This document shows, piece by piece, positions 60,439 to 64,000 of a stretch of DNA of 64,000 nt; the first letter of the stretch is position 1; every line of letters begins with the position of its first letter. The position numbers and the translations under genes are program-made. This DNA comes from UBA2965 sp036526135. Its GTDB lineage: Bacteria > Pseudomonadota > Gammaproteobacteria > Pseudomonadales > Azotimanducaceae. The notes under the pieces are model-generated. The model saw only the letters and a program-made list of their open reading frames with translations, ran no database searches and had not been told where the DNA came from. Where the stretch lies: positions 5,611-69,610 of the forward strand of contig DATCZA010000061.1 in NCBI GenBank assembly GCA_036526135.1. The letters are read 5' to 3'.

Positions 60439-61209
60439 CTAGGCGGGCCCCCCCGCGACGTCTAGGAACTGGCCGGTGGTCCACTCCGCCGCCGGGGACG
60501 CAAAGAACACGGCAGCGGCTGCGCAGTCCTCCGGAGTGCCCGTCCGCCCGAGCGGAATCTGCGCATCGAAAGTCTGGTGGGCTTCCTCCTCGGAAATGTG
60601 CATGGTTTCCTTGAGCATCTCGGTGACGATGATGCCGGGCGCGATGCAGTTCACGGTGATTTTCTTGGGCGCAAGCTCCACCGCCAGCGTCCGGGTCATG
60701 CTGATCATCCCCATATTGGCCGCAGAGTAGACGCCGAACCCCGGCGCCGCTCGATGGGCGGCCACGGAAATGATGTTGATGATGCGGCCACCGTTCTCCA
60801 TTCGCTTGGCCGCCTGCTGAGCACCCCACCACTTGGTCTTCATGTTCAGGGTGAGCTGCTCGTCGAACTTCTCTATGGGTATGTCGGGCAGGGAGTACGT
60901 TTTCCGATCCAGATTCCCCCCCGCGTTGTTCACCATGATGTCCAGACGGCCGAACTCTTCCACCACCCGGTCCAGGACCCCGGGAATGGCCGTGAAGTCC
61001 ATGACGTCCGCGGAGACGCCCAGCCCGCGCCGGCCCCGCTCGCGAATCTCCTCCGCCACCTCTTCGACGTCTGCCTGACGGCGGGCGACCACCACCACAT
61101 CCGCTCCGCAGTCGGCCAGTGCCAGCGCGATTCCCCGTCCGATCCCGCGTCCACCACCGGTGACCACGGCTACCTGACCATCCAGTCGGAACTTGTCGTG
61201 CATGTTCAT
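60439..61209 (-). CDS. SDR-family protein with Asn in place of the catalytic Lys
   Basis: A 256-residue short-chain dehydrogenase-like protein with TGGGRGIGRGIA (17-28), NNAG (94-97), N122 and S148. The active-site motif normally Y-x-x-x-K reads Y161-S-A-A-N165 (codon AAT). The rest of the fold, including APGIIVTEMLK and the C-terminal TGQFLDVAGGP, is intact, so the reading frame is under selection. Loss of the lysine would greatly weaken proton relay and cofactor binding. AGGAGGCGCGAA precedes the chosen ATG. It lies ten bases after the P450 gene on the same strand, so it may act on the P450's product or have taken a non-catalytic role. Confidence 0.88.
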   Translation of the reverse strand: MNMHDKFRLDGQVAVVTGGGRGIGRGIALALADCGADVVVVARRQADVEEVAEEIRERGRRGLGVSADVMDFTAIPGVLDRVVEEFGRLDIMVNNAGGNLDRKTYSLPDIPIEKFDEQLTLNMKTKWWGAQQAAKRMENGGRIINIISVAAHRAAPGFGVYSAANMGMISMTRTLAVELAPKKITVNCIAPGIIVTEMLKETMHISEEEAHQTFDAQIPLGRTGTPEDCAAAAVFFASPAAEWTTGQFLDVAGGPA

Positions 61210-61219
61210 TTCGCGCCTC

Positions 61220-62512
61220 CTAGGCCTTGTTGAACTCGATGTGCAGCTCCTTGAGAGCGCGCAGAGAGAAATTCGGTGCAACGGTGAAGTCGTTCTTACC
61301 GGGGGCAAACCACATCTCGTCTATCCGCTCCACGAGCACCTTGAAACCCCAGTAGAGCTCGCGCCGCGCCAGCGGAGCCCCGAGGCAGTGGTGTATGCCG
61401 GAACCGAACGCGAGGTGGCGCCCGGGCTTCTTGCGATCGAGATCGAGCTTCTCCGGATTCTCGAATTCCCGCTCGTCCCGGTTCGCAGCCGCGTATCTGA
61501 TGTTGATCATTGATCCTTCCGGTATCTGCACGCCGTGCAGCTCTATGTCTTTGGCTGCTCTCCGGAACAACCCCTGCACCGGGCCTTCGAGCCGGAGCAC
61601 CTCCTCGCAGAACGTACGAAGGTATTTATCCGGATCCGACTTCAGCCGGTCCCAGGAATCGGGGTTCTCGATGAGCAGCTTCACTCCGTAGGACAGCGCG
61701 TTCGTGGAGGTCTCCGAGCCTCCGACGAAGGTATCGGCCATCATCTCGGCGTGCAGCTCATTGTCGTTGAGCGGCCTGCCCCACTCGGGAATGACACGGT
61801 TCACGAGATCCGAGATGAGAGAATCGTCCGGCTCCTTGCGAAGTCGCTCGAAGATCGGCTGAAAGTAGTTCTGCGCCTCGATCTCCATTTCCACGGACCA
61901 GCGCTCCTCTTCCTCGGTCTGCATCATTCCGAGGCGCTGGACCCAGGCATCCGTCCACGCCTTGATCCGCCAGATGTCCTCCTCCTTGGCCCCCATCTGC
62001 ACGCCGATGATGATCAGCGGCATGGGGACGGCGAACTGCTTGACCCAGTCGCAATGTCCATCGTCGACAAAGGCGTCGATGAGCTTGCGCGCCGTGCCCT
62101 CTACAAGCGGTTCCATGGAGTTTATCCGCGCCGGCCTGAACGCTTCGTCGAACATGGACCGCATCTGCTTGTGGTTCGGATCGTCGCGACCGGCCAGGGT
62201 CGGCGCCGGAACCCATCCCTTGGTTTCGTAGAGCTCGCGCATCCGCATGGCCCGATCGGAATCGAGCTTGTCGCGCGCGTTGCTGTTTGCCCCGTTCGAG
62301 AAGTGCTCGGTATCCAGCAGAACCTGTCGCAGATCCTCGAATCGGGTAATCACGAAAAAGCCCGTCCTCGGGTCCTGCCACACGGGGGCGTCGTCTCTCA
62401 AGACCCGATAGGCGTGGTACGGACAATTCTGCAGACCGACATCCAGCAGGTCGATGTCGTCGGTCTTCTCTGGAACTACCGGCTCGTATGGTGTCTTCTG
62501 CCCTTGTGACAC
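61220..62512 (-). CDS. cytochrome P450
   Basis: A P450 of about 430 residues: heme loop FGSGIHHCLGAPLARRE, I-helix TFVGGSETSTNAL, E-x-x-R in EEVLRLEGPV and C-helix DPNHKQMRSMF, all intact. The loop matches that of the P450 at the start of the CYP153 operon, suggesting the same family. I place the start at GTG because GGGGAGGACGCC directly precedes it; upstream in-frame ATG codons lack a binding site. It is followed ten bases later by the SDR-like gene and is divergent from a GPH-type transporter gene. Confidence 0.92.
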   Translation of the reverse strand: MSQGQKTPYEPVVPEKTDDIDLLDVGLQNCPYHAYRVLRDDAPVWQDPRTGFFVITRFEDLRQVLLDTEHFSNGANSNARDKLDSDRAMRMRELYETKGWVPAPTLAGRDDPNHKQMRSMFDEAFRPARINSMEPLVEGTARKLIDAFVDDGHCDWVKQFAVPMPLIIIGVQMGAKEEDIWRIKAWTDAWVQRLGMMQTEEEERWSVEMEIEAQNYFQPIFERLRKEPDDSLISDLVNRVIPEWGRPLNDNELHAEMMADTFVGGSETSTNALSYGVKLLIENPDSWDRLKSDPDKYLRTFCEEVLRLEGPVQGLFRRAAKDIELHGVQIPEGSMINIRYAAANRDEREFENPEKLDLDRKKPGRHLAFGSGIHHCLGAPLARRELYWGFKVLVERIDEMWFAPGKNDFTVAPNFSLRALKELHIEFNKA

Positions 62513-62663
62513 GGCGTCCTCCCCTGTGATGCGCGGCCCCATGGGGCCATTGTCCGTCCTGGCCATCCAGAACGGCAATTTATTGTAGCGCTCACCAGAA
62601 ATTTTGTTGACCCCACGAAGCATCACCCCCTAGCCTTGGTTCGTCAGCTTCGTGGAGCCACCG

Positions 62664-64000
62664 GTGGCCGAGCCCGCAAAACCAGAGCGCCTGAAGCAGT
62701 CCACGCTGATGTTGTTCGGGCTCCCGGAATACGCCGTCTACCTCGGATCAATCCCGGTCGGGCTGTATCTGCCTTTCGTCTACTCCAAAGACCTCGGCCT
62801 GGAGCTGGTCGACGTGGGCCTCATTCTGATGCTGGCGCGCATCTCCGATGTGATCACCGACCCGTTGATCGGCTATCTCAGCGACCGCACAGGAGGCCGC
62901 TTCGGCCGCCGCAAGCCCTGGCTCGCGGCGGGCGCGCTCCTGATGATGGTCTCGGCATTCCAGCTCTTCAACCCGAACGCGCTCAGCGCAGCACCGGTGG
63001 ACAACTGGCACCTGTTGAGCTGGAGCGTGCTGCTCTGGCTTGGCTGGACCATGATCAACATCCCCTACTACGCCTGGGGCGCCGAGCTCTCCGACGACTA
63101 CAACGAACGCACCCGCATCACCGGATGGCGGCAGGCGTTCGGCTTCCTCGGGAACGTGAGCGTCCTGGCAGTGCCCGTCATTGCCGGCGAGATCACTGGA
63201 TACGGCAGCATGCCCAGAGAGGGCCTGACGATCATCGGATCCATGGCGCTCGTGGCGCTGCCCACGTTGATCGCCGTGACCCTCTGGCGCGTCCCCGAAC
63301 GCGAGGCCTACGCGAAGCCGAAGGCATCGGTGCTCACCCACGCGCGGGCGATGTCACGCAACGGCTCCTTCATCCTTCTGTTCCTGGGATTCATGCTCAT
63401 GTCCCTCGGTACCGGCTGGGGATCGGCGACGTTCATGTTGTTCGCCACCTACGTCGTCGGGGCCGAGGGACAGACTCAGGCCATTCTGCTCGGTTACTTC
63501 GGCGCGAACGTTATCGCCCTGCCTCTGTGGGTGGCCCTCGCCCAGCGAATCGGCAAGAAAACCACCTGGCTGATCGGAGGGGTGCTCTTCGTCATCGTCA
63601 CCCCCTGCTTCCTGCTGCTGGAGCACGGCGATCTCTGGTGGTTCTTCCTTTGCCTGGCACTCTACGGGGTGGCCGGGGGCAATTTCGCCGCGCTGTCGAT
63701 GTCCATGAAGGCAGACGTGATCGAGATCGCCGCGCGCCGGTCCGGCGAGAACATGGCGGGTTCCTACATCGCGGTCTGGTCCCTCGGCCAGAAGATGGTC
63801 GCCGCCCTGGCTCTGGGTCTGGCGCTACCCTTTCTGCAACTGCTCGGTTTCGACCCTGCCGGCGGCAACGATGCCGAGCAGATCAGGGCCCTCGCGCTCG
63901 TCTACGTGGTTCCTCCCTGGCTGTTTTACGCGTTGGCGGTGGTGGTGATATGGCGCTACCCGATCACGGCCTCCCGCCTGCAACGAATCCGGGCGGCTTT
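62664..64000 (+). CDS. GPH-type sodium/sugar symporter-like transporter, C terminus cut by window end
   Basis: The visible 445 codons encode a transporter of the glycoside-pentoside-hexuronide (MFS_2) group. The helix 2-3 region has LMLARISDVITDPLIGYLSDRTGGRFGRRKPW, the diagnostic D-x-x-x-D-P...G-R-R-K/R-P pattern. A later NERTRITGWRQAFGFLGN is also typical, and about eleven hydrophobic helices follow. Members import sugars, or in environmental bacteria other compounds, with sodium or protons. The start is a GTG, supported by GTGGAG seven bases upstream. The gene continues past the right edge. It is divergent from a P450/SDR operon, so may import that pathway's substrate. Confidence 0.88.
   Translation, partial: MAEPAKPERLKQSTLMLFGLPEYAVYLGSIPVGLYLPFVYSKDLGLELVDVGLILMLARISDVITDPLIGYLSDRTGGRFGRRKPWLAAGALLMMVSAFQLFNPNALSAAPVDNWHLLSWSVLLWLGWTMINIPYYAWGAELSDDYNERTRITGWRQAFGFLGNVSVLAVPVIAGEITGYGSMPREGLTIIGSMALVALPTLIAVTLWRVPEREAYAKPKASVLTHARAMSRNGSFILLFLGFMLMSLGTGWGSATFMLFATYVVGAEGQTQAILLGYFGANVIALPLWVALAQRIGKKTTWLIGGVLFVIVTPCFLLLEHGDLWWFFLCLALYGVAGGNFAALSMSMKADVIEIAARRSGENMAGSYIAVWSLGQKMVAALALGLALPFLQLLGFDPAGGNDAEQIRALALVYVVPPWLFYALAVVVIWRYPITASRLQRIRAA

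Noticed and set aside
1..64000. Search for tRNA, rRNA, CRISPR arrays, insertion sequences, phage integrases and replication origins
   Set aside because: No cloverleaf with a CCA-proximal stem, no repeat-spacer array, no transposase or integrase motif and no DnaA-box cluster was seen by eye; a small structured RNA could still have been missed.

Overview
The window looks like chromosomal DNA of a GC-rich aerobic Gram-negative bacterium, most likely a gammaproteobacterium, although no rRNA or other taxonomic marker is present. Supporting signs are a TonB-dependent receptor, Tat and lipoprotein signals, a UrcA-family protein and a copper A-type cytochrome oxidase operon. The gene content is that of a catabolic specialist. 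There are eight cytochrome P450-family genes, three ferredoxins, several CoA-pathway enzymes, a 2-oxoacid dehydrogenase and homogentisate dioxygenase. Genes are tightly packed with many overlapping starts and stops. No intergenic gap exceeds about 265 bases. I saw no tRNA, rRNA, CRISPR array, insertion sequence or phage gene.

Layout. 1-1560: beta-oxidation genes (enoyl-CoA hydratase, cut by the window edge, and an acyl-CoA dehydrogenase). 1823-3836: small secreted protein, amidohydrolase, NTF2-like protein. 3955-9294: an unusual phosphoryl-transfer-like neighbourhood holding a phosphatase fused to a degenerate kinase-like domain, a DUF4956 membrane protein, a YjiK-like lipoprotein, an alpha/beta hydrolase with Cys at the nucleophile position, and a convergent CotH/kinase-like exported protein. 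9533-16424: larC-larB-larE (nickel-pincer cofactor synthesis) flanked by two aldo/keto reductases, then an FAD oxidoreductase and a cupin. 16437-22677: a P450 / alcohol dehydrogenase / [2Fe-2S] ferredoxin / CYP153-type P450 / SRPBCC operon, divergent from an acyl-CoA ligase. 22777-28556: a molybdopterin oxidoreductase, hmgA, P450 and TauD operon. 28761-35404: UrcA protein, TlpA-like thioredoxin and the oxidase operon, whose subunit II carries two extra cytochrome c domains. 35467-40538: MFS transporter divergent from a 2-oxoacid dehydrogenase E1alpha-E1beta-E2 operon. 40577-50198: second CYP153-type P450, TIGR03084-type protein, CoA-transferase, acyl-CoA ligase, MAPEG protein, quinone oxidoreductase, ThuA-like protein, two SnoaL-like proteins and an SDR. 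50302-54878: quinohemoprotein dehydrogenase resembling polyvinyl-alcohol dehydrogenase, a TonB-dependent receptor and a strong terminator. 54903-64000: three consecutive P450-family genes with a 3Fe-4S ferredoxin, a divergent 7Fe ferredoxin and TetR regulator, a short tandem repeat, an SDR lacking its catalytic lysine, another P450, and a GPH-type transporter cut by the window end.

How it may work together (inference): P450s and ferredoxins hydroxylate hydrophobic substrates such as alkanes or terpenoids. Dehydrogenases oxidise the alcohols, ligases and CoA-transferases activate the acids, and the acyl-CoA dehydrogenase and hydratase feed beta-oxidation. Electrons end at the cytochrome oxidase. 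The most unusual items are the P450-family protein without its heme-ligating cysteine, encoded between two intact P450s, and the phosphatase/kinase-like cluster at 3955-9294.
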